Under the pieces are notes generated by a model. It did no database searches, was not told where the DNA came from, and worked only from the letters and a program-made list of their open reading frames with translations. This document shows, piece by piece, positions 1-12,347 of a stretch of DNA of 64,000 nt. Source of the stretch: Stachybotrys elegans (taxonomy: Eukaryota > Ascomycota > Sordariomycetes > Hypocreales > Stachybotryaceae). The stretch is from positions 1,116,001-1,180,000 of the forward strand of contig JAGPNK010000012.1 of the NCBI GenBank assembly GCA_020746835.1. The letters run 5' to 3'. A program made the position numbers and the translations under genes. Numbering within the stretch: position 1 is the first letter of the stretch; each line of letters starts with the position of its first letter.

Positions 1-803
1 AACTTCACGCTTCACGGGATTTCTTTGCGCTTATTACAATGACTCTACCAGCATACTCTATATCCAGAACCATTTGCACCCACTCTCCACTGTATGGTAC
101 CCAGTAAACACTTGCGAAATGGCGCTCGTAGACCAGCCAGATCTTATGGATTACCACTTACCATGCAGCCAACGCAACATTGGGTCTGATTTGACTTCGT
201 TTGATCGCCCGGGACCTAAATTAGGCTCGTCGTACCTTGCTCATCTATTTCAGCCAATCAACTCGTCGCCGCTCACAGGCTTGGCCAGAAGCAGATAAGT
301 AGCGAGCGGCCTCTGTACATTAAAGCGGTGAGCGAGAGGGAGGCGGCCCTAGAGTAAGCTTTGCTAAGGCCCCGTCTCTCGAAACAACAGTACAGATCCG
401 GTTATGATATTAAACGGGACTAGAAGTAGATACAGAGCAAGATTACGCTGACTCACGTACGCCAAGAGATGAACCGGGCTTCAACTCCATTATGTGGAAA
501 AGGTAGATCGTCATCAGCAAGTCCATTGAAGCTGTATGGCTCATGCGACGACTGCATCGTGAACTCTTTCCGCAAGAATTACACTCGCCAAGGAGCGGTG
601 GGCATTCACAGGAAATTTTACATTGCAACGTCGTTTACAACAACTATAAGTAACCAGACAGCTTCCTCAACATCAGTCCAGTCCGTCTCACAACTCATTC
701 ATCACCGACAATCTACCATCCCCTTTTGAAACATCTGACAAAGGATGCGAGTTTGTAAGTTATCCGATCAATTCTCAAACCTCATCATACGCTGTTCTTC
801 CAG
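1..803. other. No gene recognised
   Basis: Only short open frames with no recognisable protein family are present, and I see no tRNA, repeat or transposon end. Positions 755-803 look like a canonical intron (GTAAGT at the 5' end, CAG at the 3' end) leading into the small cysteine-rich exon that follows, but the exon before it has no convincing ATG in the right frame. Confidence 0.4.
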
Positions 804-962
804 CTATTGGGAAACGATACTAAGACTTGCCAGTGGACCGATTACGACTGGAATGGCCATTTCTGCTATGGTACCGGTCTCGTTGTCGAAAGGGACCGTT
901 ACCCGCGCCTGGAAGCGCCATTCAATAATGCCATTAGCTGCCGTTACTGCTATTGGCGATAA
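804..962 (+). CDS. Possible last exon of a small cysteine-rich protein
   Basis: After a plausible intron (755-803) an open frame runs to a TAA at 960-962. It encodes about 52 residues rich in Cys, Trp and aromatic residues, including the stretches CQWTDYDWNGHFCYG and FNNAISCRYCYW. Five cysteines in so short a tail, and no frame disruption across the junction, suggest a small secreted protein. The upstream part reads in frame from about 651 but has no ATG, so the start is not found. I do not recognise the family. It could be a chance open frame. Confidence 0.25.
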   Translation, partial: LLGNDTKTCQWTDYDWNGHFCYGTGLVVERDRYPRLEAPFNNAISCRYCYWR

Positions 963-2132
963 ATGGCATCTTGCCTTGTAGGTCAGTGGCGGTGACAATA
1001 TCTTGCTTGCCAAGTCGCCTGTTCTCTGGTGGGCAAGTAAAATGTTGGATTAGAAGTAGATGGCGTGAAAGATCTGAGAGTTGGACAGTAGTAGAGTTTT
1101 GAATATAAAAGTTTGGTGCAAATTCTTCCTCTGAATGCATTGATAGCATGCAAGCGTGATTGTCAATCCGAGCATAGAATTGGTCTCGAAGGCATGCTGC
1201 CATGCACTTTGTGTAATGATGTCGGATGAGTCGTGGCACCATCGTTTCAAACCCTCACGCCTAATGGCTGGGAACCACTCTTGAAATGGAGCGGTTTCAG
1301 TCATCAATTACATGCTTGGTATTCTGAGTGAGGCTGAGGTTGGCAGCAGTACAGAAAGCATTGGTGTGAAGATAACAATACTAGAGAAAATCGGCTCGCG
1401 CTTCGACTGCTTCAAGAGTTGGAGAGATTCCGTCGAAGTTGCGAGATGGAATCACACTTTCTCGCTGTGGAGGATTATTCAGAAGTTTCTCTGACTGGCT
1501 ACCGGACATTTGCTACTTCGAGTTGACGATAAAGAGGTAGCTCTGCATTTCTGTATCATGGCACACACCACGGCCGGGAGTCTAGGCAACCGGTTGTCGC
1601 AAAACAACGGAGCCTACACTTTGGCGCATGACAGATAGGCGTTAGCCATCCTTGGGTTACTTGGTCTCATCAGTCAAGCCGACTTTGTGGAATGGAATGG
1701 GCAAAAAAGCATCGAGCCTTATCTTGTTGATGCCAAGCGGGTCAATTCAAGACCATGCCCTCTTTTTGTCTACCCACAGTGAGCACACGTCTCGTAGCTA
1801 TCTCCGAGCACTGAGGAATACGAGATGGAAAGGGCTTATCTAGTAACCCCTCATTACCTATCTATAACCCTACACTTGATGCGTGCTGTCATTGGTCAAT
1901 GGAGGTATTTCTGTGCCTCCCCCAGTAAATCACGCGGGGCTTGGCGGAGTTGGAACGAATGATCGGGATCAATTCAGTGTCTGCTCCATAGTCGTTCTAG
2001 TGATGGATCCCTTATCAGGTCCACGCGGGGCATCCAAGCAGATGATTTAAAGAAAGACTATTACCCATCTCCCGCGGTAGTCTAGTTAGATTTAGTTAGG
2101 TCTCAGCAGCAGTATTCTTTCACTACAGCGCA
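963..2132. other. Intergenic, nothing recognised
   Basis: No open frame here resembles a known family on either strand. The last 150 bases are presumably the promoter and 5' UTR of the amidase gene. I see no repeats or RNA genes. Confidence 0.4.
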
Positions 2133-4187
2133 ATGATAGTATCATCCTGGACAATAGCTTGCTTACTGGCCCTGCCGGTGCTCGTCCGTGCTGCCCCTGT
2201 CACTCGCAACGTGCTTGAGAAGGTTCATGACTCCAGGCAGGGAGCCGTCATATACGAACTTGGCGAGATCAGCTATCTAGCGAACGCCTTGTATCCCAAA
2301 GCTGTACTGAACGGCACAACGATTCAATCGTCCCCGGACTTTTCGCCCATCGCCGTCATCGTGGCCAACGAGACAACTATCACAGGCAGCTATCTTGAGT
2401 CCACAATTGCGAGCTACCTTGCAGGAGACGATGTCTTCAGCAACGACTTCCTGGCCTCCCTGTACTTGACATCTGCCGTTGGCAAGGCCACAATTGACCG
2501 ATCCGGCGTAGACTATCTCCGCAGTCTTGAACTGGAAAGCTTGTACCTGGACTCGTCTGTCTTTGGATGCAAGCAACTTAGCAATACCAAGACCTATGCC
2601 GTGGCTGGTGTATCCGCCGAGAATTTGCCAGCTGGGCCATACACGGCGGTGACGCAAGATGGAGCTCTGAGCCTGCTTTCGACCTACCGCCTGTATCGGG
2701 ACGAGTACCGCACCTTTATCACGGGCGCTTATCCCACGGGAAACGGCGAGGATTCGTTTACTCCTCTGGGATACATGGATCCGCGGTGGTGGAACCCCAT
2801 GATTCCAGTTCCTAGTCGCATTCATTACTGGAACGACTCACGGCCCCTCGCTGGAGTCCGAGTCGCCATCAAGGATCTCTTCGACATGAACGGTATGCAA
2901 ACCTCCGCAGGCAGTCAAGCTTGGATCAGGGTGACGCCTATCGCCAATTCAACCGCCCCTGCGATTCAGCGGCTCGTTGATTTGGGCGCTGCTCTTGTCG
3001 GCAAGTACAAGCTCGCGCAGTTCGCTTCGGGTGCGAACCCATGGGATTGGGTAGATGAGCAGTATCCGTTCAATCCCCGAGGTGACGGCTACTTGACATG
3101 TTCGGCGTCATCGTCTGGCGGCGGATGCTCCGTCGCTGCGTATGAATGGCTCGACAATGCCATCGGTAGCGATACTGGGTCCTCCATGCGTCGTCCAGCC
3201 GCAGTGTCTGGCACTTATGGTAACAGACCAAGCCAGGGTTTGATCAATCTCGAGGGAGCTCTACCACTGAGCTGGAGCCAGGATACTGCTGGTGTGTTTG
3301 GACGCGATCCTCTGCAATGGGTCAAGTTTGCCAAGGCCTGGTATACCCCCGAGCTACACCAGGAGCCCAACATTACCGGTCTGACACCGCTAGTTGTTCC
3401 GGATAATAATAAATTTCCGAAACGCATCAGGTACCTTACAGACTATCTTCCTCTAGCCAATCCTGCTGCGGAGGAGATTCTGCAGGATGTGCTCGGGAAG
3501 ATGACTGCACTCTTCAATATGACCGTCGAGAACATGAACCTCACCTCAACGGTTATTGGTGCCAACATTTACCCTGAGAAGCCTGCCAACGTTTCTAATT
3601 GGGTTTACCCACGATCTCGCGGAAACAGCTACGATCAGTACACATCTGTTGTCCGTCCGCTCAAGACTGCCTGGGCGGCACTCAGTGGAGGGCGGTTCCC
3701 GCCTGTTGATCCCCAGTGGCGCTCCTTTGTGCGGATGAACGACACGCAGCTAGACCGGGAAGAGTACAATGCAGGCCTTCGACTCAAAAACCAAACAGTC
3801 TCGTGGTTCGAGAAGGAGATGCTCTACGAGACAGAAGACTCATGCTCCGAGTCCATGTTTATCTGCGACATCGGCACAGGCGGTCTACCCAGCTTCCGCG
3901 AAGAGGATCTCAACCAGGGCAGAAACGCCAGCTTCTTGGCGGTTCGTCCACCTTACGCAGCCATTACGTGTGCCAATATCTGTCCCAGCTTCGCATGCGC
4001 CGATTACACGATCCCGCTGGGCCAAGTAGAATACCAGTCGCCTGTGACTTTCTTCCCCGAGAAGTACCCGGTAACCATCAACATGATTGTGCGGAGGGGT
4101 TGCGACTTTGTTCTTTTCAATATGATTGAGAAAATGGCCAAGGCCGGTATACTTACGACGGTAAAAACGGGCCGGGAAGCATTCTAA
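2133..4187 (+). CDS. Secreted amidase-signature family protein
   Basis: A single-exon gene of 684 residues. The first 20 or so residues (MIVSSWTIACLLALPVLVRA) are a clear signal peptide, so the enzyme is probably secreted or vacuolar. The amidase signature core starts near residue 240. The catalytic Lys is in AIKDLFD (about K247), a Ser-rich loop follows (SASSSGGG, about 324-331), and the likely nucleophile lies in GSDTGSSMRRP (about S351). The Ser-Ser-Lys triad of the family is therefore present. About 220 residues precede the core, as in fungal extracellular amidases with an additional N-terminal domain. Asn-X-Ser/Thr sequons are frequent, which fits secretion. Amidases of this family hydrolyse carboxamides; the substrate cannot be read from the sequence. 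The start is the first ATG and gives an intact signal peptide. Confidence 0.85.
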   Translation: MIVSSWTIACLLALPVLVRAAPVTRNVLEKVHDSRQGAVIYELGEISYLANALYPKAVLNGTTIQSSPDFSPIAVIVANETTITGSYLESTIASYLAGDDVFSNDFLASLYLTSAVGKATIDRSGVDYLRSLELESLYLDSSVFGCKQLSNTKTYAVAGVSAENLPAGPYTAVTQDGALSLLSTYRLYRDEYRTFITGAYPTGNGEDSFTPLGYMDPRWWNPMIPVPSRIHYWNDSRPLAGVRVAIKDLFDMNGMQTSAGSQAWIRVTPIANSTAPAIQRLVDLGAALVGKYKLAQFASGANPWDWVDEQYPFNPRGDGYLTCSASSSGGGCSVAAYEWLDNAIGSDTGSSMRRPAAVSGTYGNRPSQGLINLEGALPLSWSQDTAGVFGRDPLQWVKFAKAWYTPELHQEPNITGLTPLVVPDNNKFPKRIRYLTDYLPLANPAAEEILQDVLGKMTALFNMTVENMNLTSTVIGANIYPEKPANVSNWVYPRSRGNSYDQYTSVVRPLKTAWAALSGGRFPPVDPQWRSFVRMNDTQLDREEYNAGLRLKNQTVSWFEKEMLYETEDSCSESMFICDIGTGGLPSFREEDLNQGRNASFLAVRPPYAAITCANICPSFACADYTIPLGQVEYQSPVTFFPEKYPVTINMIVRRGCDFVLFNMIEKMAKAGILTTVKTGREAF

Positions 4188-4601
4188 GGAGATATCCCGG
4201 CGAAGCTTGTTTGAGTATCATGTCACTACCATACCAAGGTACAGATTCTTTGCATTCAATGTTTCGCAATGTAAATCATGGCCAGGTGATATTGAATTGC
4301 AACTCTGCTCGAGGGTTTATCGCGTTCAACTCATCGATTTATCCTGGCCGCGCGTTTGATTCCGGTGATACGAGACCCATGTGCCAACGCCACCTGCGTA
4401 TTTGTTACGCAGAAATTTCACGCGGTGAAATGCATGATCAGGATATATAAAAAGGCCACATGGCATCTGTTTGCCCATTAATGGGAAGCACAAGACCGGA
4501 TACCCCTACCATCCGCGATTATATACATTGTGCTTCGACCGCCGGCTCTGCTCTTAGGATATCACAATTACGAATGCTTCATTCTTGCTTTTCTGTCCGC
4601 G
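4188..4601. other. Intergenic between convergent genes
   Basis: This gap separates the ends of the amidase (+) and the membrane protein (-). Two short open frames are present, neither recognisable. It should hold both 3' UTRs. Confidence 0.4.
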
Positions 4602-5552
4602 TTATGCTGGAAGTTCCGTTGTGGGAGTCACGTCATCTGCATATCGTGCTGAGAGCTCCGGTGTGGGAGAGTGCCCAAACACATACCAGCTTTGCGTACT
4701 TGGGGTGTGCTGGTTAGTTCGCATTTGTGGTTGATAGTCCATGTAGCTCGACGTGCATGTAGCCGAACTCCCCGAGGCTATAACCTGTTGAGACGCTGGA
4801 CCGTTGTTTCTTCTCCGGACAAGGAAGAAGATGGCGACACCAATCGCTACCAAGAGGGCTACATCAGGTCAGCCTTGTTCCCTACCATGGACAGGAGATT
4901 CGAACCGATTCCACCCACGACGCCGCCTACAATGGCACCGATAGGTGCTGACTGTGCTGGCTGTGCGGTGGGAGATATTGAGATGGTCGTGGGAGTAATC
5001 GTGAGACCGGTCGCGGTGGAGGTTTGAGATGGCGAGCTGGTAGGGCTGTCGCCGGAAGATCGATAGTATACCAAATGTGTGGTCGATGTAGCAGCACAGA
5101 AATTAAAAGTGTATCCTTCATAAATACTGCCACCATATTCGTACACGGCGCAGGACGGGCTTGATTCATCTGAACTGTCATTCGAACATTAATGATTGTG
5201 CATCGTAAACCATTTCTGGGGTTCTCCCTTACCAATACAAGGTAGCTGAAAGGTCTGCGCCATTCGCATCGGCTGAAGAGACTCGCGGTATACACGCCAG
5301 AGGAAAATTGCACTGTTCGTTCACTGCAGTACAGCAGCCAACGGCGCTGAGTCGTGTATCAAGAATGCAATGATTTCCTTGACCCCTGCAAGTGACTGGG
5401 CTCTCTGGGTAGGTGTCAGCTACGGGACTTGCAGTGGGACATATTCATGAAATACCAGCCGAGCCGCTGATATACCCACATGTCTCCTCTGCAACGGCAA
5501 TCCCAGTAGGTGGAATAGGGGCAGCGGTTGGAGCCGGACTAGCGGTAGCCAT
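4602..5552 (-). CDS. Single-pass membrane protein with Cys-rich ectodomain
   Basis: Four exons in transcription order: 5552-5456, 5404-5233, 5174-4906, 4858-4602. Introns are 51, 58 and 47 nt, have CTGAC-like branch sites, and close to 264 residues. The N-terminal 130 residues are Cys-rich (ETCGY, VTCRG, GCC, EQC, ACIP, LYCS, SCAVYEYGG). A Ser/Thr/Pro-rich stalk follows, then a Gly/Val-rich membrane segment beginning SAPIGAIVGGVVGG, a basic stop (RRRN), and a cytoplasmic tail of about 70 residues. This architecture (Cys ectodomain, mucin-like stalk, one helix) is common in fungal wall-sensor-like proteins of unknown function. No signal peptide is seen at the chosen ATG, and an upstream signal exon is possible. 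Splicing is inferred by eye. Ligand and pathway are unknown. Confidence 0.65.
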
Positions 5553-6536
5553 AACTATGAGTGATTAAGAAGGCTGGGGCTCACTCGAAGACGTCGTGGC
5601 CGAAATGTATTGACGTGAAATGAATCAGAAGACCTGCTCCTGCGTCGCACAGAGGCAGGAGTTGCAGCTGGGATTGTTGTCCTCTCCTGGGAGGAGTTTG
5701 TTGGAACAGCGGATGAGCGCCATCCACGTGCTTGGCCATTTTGATATTGATGGCTAGGCTTGGGCTAAGCTGCCTCAGCTTCCCGGCCTAGACCCAGGTA
5801 CCATGAAGCGACTTGAGGGTTACTTTGCAGTACACCATCAGCCTTCCACTTTCCAGCACTAAAGCACTCGCCTTCCATTGTTCTGTACAATGTTCGCAGT
5901 AGGCCACATGGCAAGATTGTGTACTTTATTTAATGGGGATTGGCGCTAGGGTTCATACTGTGTTGTTGCCTTCGCCAATCCGGATCATTGGTTTAAACTA
6001 CCTAATAGCGTCATCACACCATGACTACTATGTGGCGGGTCTAGACCGATATCGATCTTGATAGCATTCCACTACAAGAGCAGCTGAGAAACTAGGCCAC
6101 TTGCTACGTATTGCATAAGTAGCCCAAGGAGCCGTTGTGACGAGATTGGAGTGGCTGTGCCAAGCATTCCAATAATCCAGTGGCTGAGCACAGTATGAAA
6201 GTCAAAAATCGAATGATATGTACGAAATCTAGGTCATATCTATGGCCTCCCGGTCCTCCATCTCAGCACCGTATCATCAACATTATGAGTATGCCTTGGT
6301 GGCGTCTTATCTTGGTAGCTCTAGACCACAGGCATCAACACAATAATTATGGAAACACTTGATAACTGCGGCGCGTTCTGCCTATATTTAAACCAGTCAG
6401 AAGAGTATTGACACTTCACCTTCAAGTTGGCTGTATAACAGAAGGCCTCAGAGCCTGGATAAATGTCATTACAAGAAATATTCCAAAGCCAAAGTCATCG
6501 CACCTTCGAGCCGAGTATTGAACAACATCTCCGAAT
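5553..6536. other. Divergent promoter region, nothing else recognised
   Basis: This space lies between two genes transcribed away from each other. No coding family, repeat or RNA gene was recognised. A signal-peptide exon for the preceding minus-strand gene might lie in 5553-5750 but none is convincing. Confidence 0.35.
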
Positions 6537-8894
6537 ATGCGCATCGCATTCGCGCTTGGCCTATCATGCATCATACGGCAATGCCTGAGCCAATCGTCCC
6601 CAAACGGTATGTGAGCACCACCACTTGTCAGGTCAAGCGCCACTAAGATTCAATTGCTTCCTGCAGAGATAAACAGCGAAATAGCTACTTCAGCGTTAGA
6701 AACGCCAGTCACCGACACAGCGCCGCCTTTGGTGACAGCATCTGATACTCCCTTACAAACCGACATTCCGCAAACGCCTACTTCAGTTCCAATACTTGAA
6801 ACCAGCGCAGGATCGTCAGCAATCGAATCTCCTAGCGATACATCAGCAAATATCCCCCCTACTACGCCACCTTCAAGCGGAATATCTGGTAGCGGCCCAT
6901 CGCCAATTGCAACTTCTAGTAGCCCTGTATCAAGCGAGGTCAACACCGTTCCGACAACGAATACCCCCACTCCTACACCGTCAAGCGAAATATCTAGTAG
7001 TGGCCCTACTGGTAGCACCGCATCAAGCGAGTCTTCGTCACCCAGTGAGTCTTCGTCTTCCAGCGAGCCTCCGTCTTCCAGCCAGTCTCTGTCACCCGGC
7101 GAGTCTCGGTCTCCCGCTCTGTCTCCCAGCGAATCCTCGTCTGTTAGCGTGTCTCCGACTCTCAGCGGGTCTCCATCTCCCAGTGAGTCTCAGTCATCAA
7201 GCCAGTCCCCGTCACCAAGCGGGGGCCCGTCACCAACTCAGTCCCCGTCTTCCAGCGAATCTTCATCTCTCAGCGGTCCTTTATCACCAAGCCAGTTCCC
7301 GTTAGCAAGCGGGACTCCGTCGCAAAGCCAGCCCTCATCACTCGGCGGGTCCTCATCACCAAGCCAGGCTTCTGGAAGCACCCGATCAAGTGAGGCACCT
7401 AATGATACCCTGTTGTCCATCGAACCTCGTACTAGCACCTCATTAAACCAAGGGTTTAATAGCGCTCAGTTCTCAAGCCAGGCTTCTGGTAGCACTTCAT
7501 CCAGCGTGGCACCCATTAATGCTCCATCGGCAAGCGGAATTTCTGCTAGTGCTTCTAGCGAGAGCTCGGATACAGCTCCGTTATCGACTGAAGCAGGCAC
7601 TAGCGTTCCATCACCAAGTGGCAGCTCTAGGAGCAACGAACCCGGTTCATTTTCTCAGATTGAGACAGTTACGAATACATTTTCTAACCTGTCTCCACCA
7701 GCAGGCGAAGGCTCCAGTCAACAAGCAACAAATTCGGGTACAGACACAGAGGCAACTGTCACCGAAGCACCGCCCACCAGCAACACCTTTGGTACCTCGG
7801 CTTCGTTGCCGGAAGGTCAACCAGCTGGAAGCACTCTTCCAGAAACACCACTGGTTACTTCTGGCCCGAACGGGCTTACAACGATTGAACCTAGTCAGCC
7901 TTTCGCCGGAATAGTTACGACTGATGAAAATGGAGCGACAACGACGATCGAACCCGTCGGGATCCCCACCACTCGTCTACCATCCCCTACCAGCTCGGGC
8001 GTTGAGGCTTTGGATCTCGACCAAGCCGAACTAGGGGATCATGCAGAGTTTATTCGTGTAGACGGAAAGACCACCATGTAAGTCTATGCAATGATGTTCG
8101 CAAGATGATTGGTCTAACATTTGGCTAGTGAATTGGACACTCCTGCCCATGGATCCTCGTCTTTTACCATCTCCGCCCAGCTGCCAGATGGTGTGCAGGC
8201 AGGAGAGAAGCTCAGAGTCTTTGCTTCTGTTACAGTAGACACTTTGACAGGACGTAAACGAGGAATCAGTCCAAGGCAAGGACCTACATCAACATGCAGG
8301 TTGATGATGTTCGCCGATGATTTGCTCGTCTATGACAACCCTATGAAGATGGCTGCATCTCCTCAGGATATTGCCTCGGACGAATTTCCTGCTTCGACAC
8401 AACCAAAGATACGAATGAATCAAGTGTGTCAGGAGACACCTATGAAGGTTAATGTCAATGACCTGATTTTAGCAAATGGCGAGGGGGCAGGCGAATCCAC
8501 AACGACGCCTGCGGGTGGTCCTGGTGTGCCAGGTTCTGAAAGTGGTAGCACAGAGGGCGGCCAATCTCAAAATAGTGCCACTGCATCTGTTGGTAGCGCC
8601 TCTACTGGTGCTGCTGCCGCTACCGGTACTGGTGCTACTGGTGCTACCGCTACTGGTACTGCTGCTACTGGTACTGCCCCTATTGGTACTGCCTCGATTA
8701 CTGGCTCTACTATTCGTACGGCCCTTAATACTGCTACTGCTACCTTTTCAACTTCAGCAACACCAGTTCAAGGTAACTTGGGTAGTTTGATGGTGGAAAG
8801 AAGTAATGTGGTTAGCCGTCTTGCATTTTCTATCCTAGCACTATTTATCTTTTTTAATATTGAGATCGTATTCATTGTTGCTCAATTCGCTTGA
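6537..8894 (+). CDS. Ser/Thr/Pro-rich cell-surface protein, GPI-like tail
   Basis: Three exons (6537-6606, 6667-8077, 8129-8894) close to 748 residues. Exon 1 encodes a signal peptide (MRIAFALGLSCIIRQCLS), which decides the start; the 60-nt intron has GTATGT and CTGCAG ends. The middle 400 residues are very rich in Ser, Pro, Thr and Gly with imperfect SPSxS-type repeats, as in heavily O-glycosylated wall mucins. Residues about 470-580 are less biased and carry the only folded-looking part. An Ala/Thr/Gly repeat tract follows, and the last 25 residues are hydrophobic. That tail may be a GPI signal or a membrane anchor; no clear cleavage site is visible, so anchoring is inferred. No enzyme motif is seen. 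A role in wall structure or adhesion is likely but unproven. Confidence 0.65.
7018..7380 (+). repeat. Imperfect Ser/Pro-coding minisatellite
   Basis: Within the surface protein, units of roughly 12-24 nt such as TCTCCCAGCGAGTC and CCGTCACCAAGCCAG recur with many substitutions. They keep the reading frame and encode Ser-Pro-Ser runs. A second in-frame tract of TACTGGTACTGCT-like units lies at about 8600-8720. Such tracts often vary in copy number between strains. Confidence 0.6.
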
Positions 8895-9022
8895 ACACTC
8901 GAGTTCCGAAGCATCCTCTGGCTCCAAATTTGGAAATTATTAGTTATAGTCATCCCCATGCAGGCAATGAATAATCTAAAGCTAGCCATGGAGATGTTCC
9001 TCGATGCAAAGCACCTGTCTCC

Positions 9023-12000
9023 CTACCTTTGGGCGACAGGTGTCGTATTCTTCCACTCATCTAGCCACTTTTTCATCCAGCCCAAGCTAACTACCTCAAG
9101 CCGTTGAAGCGAAGGGCTTGCCTTAATGGCTTTGGAGATGGACATTGGCGGCGAGCCGCCGTGTTCAGACCAGAGTGAGTCACGGTAGAAATCGTAGAGC
9201 CTTATGCCGGGGTTTTTGTCAGCAGCTGCGACTACACTGCTCATATCACCAGCCGCGAGCACTGGCTCTACGCTTTCCTGTAGCTTGGTGATCCAGGCGT
9301 TAGGAGAAACAATGTCAAGCGGTCGGCCGGAAAACTCCTGAGACGCTGCCTGAACGGCAGGAATTAGCTCCGCCCAGGTTGTCGTTTGAGGGTTGCGCAG
9401 ATTGAAAACCTGCGCGCCCATTTCGAACTTGGCGGTGTTTTCTGCCAGCTCTACAATCACCTGAGCCACAATATCTGACGGAATCCAATCTACCACCGTA
9501 AACTGAGGGCCCAGATTCTCAGGCACGCAGCCCAAGTAAATGGAGCTTCCGGCTAGGCTGGGTAGCCACTCCCTCGGATTCCAGACACCCCTATGCCAGA
9601 CTGGTCCAGCTACCTGGCCGACGCGAGCAATTTTGACGGCCAGTTTCAGATCCTTGGAGGCTTTGTCCAGCACCAACTCCGAGAGGAACTTGCTCTGCGC
9701 GTAGCCGTTGGGATGCGGAGTGGACAGTGACTCCATAATGGCCTCGGGAGGCGGCTGGCCATTGACTGCGGAGCCCGCAGCAGCGACGGTAGATACGAAG
9801 AGGATTTGTGATGCTGCTCGGGCAGACAGTGCGATGATGTTGACAACTCCGGCGAGCTGTGGCCGGAAGGCATCCAATTCAAGGATGAAGTTGACAGGCC
9901 AGGCATTATGGATGATTAGTCCAACGCGGCTCACCAGTTCCTCGTACGTGTCGTCGGCAAGCCCAAGCTTGGGGTGGGAGAGATCAGCATGCAAAAACGA
10001 CACACGCCCCTCAAAGTGCTGAGTGTCCAAGCCAGAGGCCTTGAAACGCCGTGTCTGCGCGGCACGGCCTCCATCGCTGCCACGATTCAGGCAAAACACG
10101 ATTCCAATACTCGGGCGGCGAAGCAAAGTGTCTAGCAGGTATGTTCCTATATAGCCCGTGGAGCCGGTCAAAAGAACGTCAACTGGCGCATCCGGGGTAT
10201 ACTCTCGTGGTTTGGACACAGGGATTTCCTTGAGAAGGCCTGTATAAGTAGACAGAAGCGAGGCCATGGGGCCATTATTGCTCACTGGAGCCTGGCGCTC
10301 AAGCAGAATTGCTGCCAGCTCCTCGACGGTCGGGTTCTTATACACAGTGGACAGGCCAAAGGTTGGAAAGCAGAACTCGCGCCGCAGTGCCCGGGTGACT
10401 CCCAAGGCTTGCAAAGAATCGAGGCCCCTGCTGAAGAGACTCTCCGAGTCGCCAAGTGAGGGCCATCCCGTTACCGACAAGATGGCGTTTCGGACAGCAG
10501 AAGTTACGGCGTCATTGTCATGTAGATGCGTGACATTGCCAGGCTCCTCAATTACAGCCTCTGCGTCTTGATACAATTTTTCCAGTTCGTCCGCGTACAT
10601 GACAACAGTCGCCGCCCGCTGCACGGTGCCTTTGCCCGTCCTGATCATGGGCCGGTCGCCGCTGGTGACCATGATGAACGGCTTTTCTACTTGCGCATAC
10701 GCAGGAGCTGCCTTGTTTGCCTCGGCGACGCTTGGCCAAATGCGCTCAATTAGAGCAGCTCGCTCAGAAGTGCTGCCAACATCTTTTGCGTTGGCTGGTT
10801 CAAGTATCAAGGAAGCTTGGAAGCGCTGTGACCCCACAACCAGAGCCCCTGAAAGTTCTGGATTCTTGGCTACAATCTGCTGCTCAAAGGAAATCGGGTT
10901 GGTTTTCTCGCCGTTCAAGAAGACGATAATGTCGTCTGCTCGAGCTTGCCACGACCAGACATCAGGGATGGTTGGGTGTTTTGCGAAGTAGTCCCGGGTC
11001 CGGTACTCAGCGAGCTCTTGCTGGCCACATATAGCGAATGCCGGCTGGTTTTCTTTATACGCAGGCAGGTGATGAAATACCAATTCATAGAGGCTGTCTG
11101 TAACCTGTTCGAACTTGGCTCCTGCCGATGGGTGAAACTGTATGTACCGCCAGTCCGTGGGACCCAGATTCATCGGCATGAGCTGAGGTGGTATGCCAAC
11201 CTCCGAAGCGCCCCATTGGCAGCGCAAGGGCACTTTGGAAGCCACCAAATCTCCAATGGCTTGTGGTAGATCACCACCAATGTACAAGATGAGCTGTAGG
11301 TGCTTGGCACAATATTCAAGTAGTTTGGGTTGCTGGGCCAGCTCAGCTACCACTGACGGCACGAGGAGAGCCACGTCAGCTGGTGCTTGCTTGAGCGCCT
11401 CAACAAGGCCTTCAGCAGTGACAATTCCCCTCGCGGTTGGCGCTATCGCCACTGTATCGAGAGAGAATGGATGGAAAAGGTATTGCGTGACCCCAGCTCC
11501 CTATGCTCGTCAGTCGGCCGAGGCCATAAGAGGGACGCTGGACTTACATGAAACGGTGGTAGCGTCACGAGAATGCGTTTTCCGCGCGAGAACGACTCAA
11601 TCGATTGAACTCCTTGGTGCGTCTCAACTGCTGAGGCTCGGCACTGATTTGCGCCTGCCTGAATTGTCCAGATCAGGGGCTTTGGAATGCCTGTCGAACC
11701 CGAGGTATGGCTTATTATTCAGCACAGTTATGAAGGCGCAAGATGGTGGCCGACTTACATTACCATCAAGGGATCTCTCGCCGCATCGTACAATGTCTTA
11801 TGGTAGGGATAGACCGCGTGTTGTTTATGGATGACCTCGTCTAGGCTTGGGATGGTCAAGACGCGAGGGTGAACGGCCTGGACGATCGGAGCAGCAGGAG
11901 GTGGCATCGGATCGGTTGTGACCAAGGTCGTGCATTGCAGCTTCTCAAAGAGAGCACGGTGTGCTGCCGGACTGTTTCTGGGGGATGTGACGAAGATCTA

Positions 12001-12347
12001 TGTTGTGTGAGGCCGCAATAATGAGGAATCAAGCGATGGTGAAGTTGATTACTTACAACAGAACCCGTCTTTACGGCAGCTACAGTGAGAGCAATGTACC
12101 TCAAGTCATTTGGGCCAACATACCCCAGGATACAACCATCCTTGGCCGACCCAAGCTCGTTGTCAATCCACCATGCCAATCCGTTGATTGCATTGGCAAG
12201 GTTGCCGTAAGTGACTGTGCGGTACCCAGCATCATAGGAAAATGGAGCGACTGGCCATAGTCCATACAACTTGTCCCGGGTCTCACCGGCGATGTTATCA
12301 ATTTTGGTTGGGATAAGGACATCCCAGTTTCCTGCGGTTGTGGCCAT
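9023..12347 (-). CDS. NRPS-like A-T-R carboxylate reductase
   Basis: Exons 12347-12057, 11997-11759, 11710-11548 and 11500-9023 close to 1056 residues. The adenylation domain has the P-loop-like core HTSGSTGIPKPL formed across a splice junction, then QWGASE and YRTRDYF motifs. A carrier domain near residue 590 has the phosphopantetheine site SRGLDSLQ. From about residue 670 a thioester reductase domain carries the Rossmann motif LLTGSTGYIGTYLL and YAQSKFLSE (YxxxK). There is no condensation domain. Such enzymes activate a carboxylic acid, load it on the carrier, and release an aldehyde or alcohol using NADPH. The gene lies 2.7 kb from a PKS that has no release domain, so it might reduce the polyketide product; that is inference. 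An in-frame codon upstream allows a slightly longer N-terminus. Confidence 0.85.

Noticed and set aside
3716..4129. Second plus-strand open frame inside the amidase gene
   Set aside because: A frame-shifted shadow of the amidase, rich in Arg and without domain similarity.
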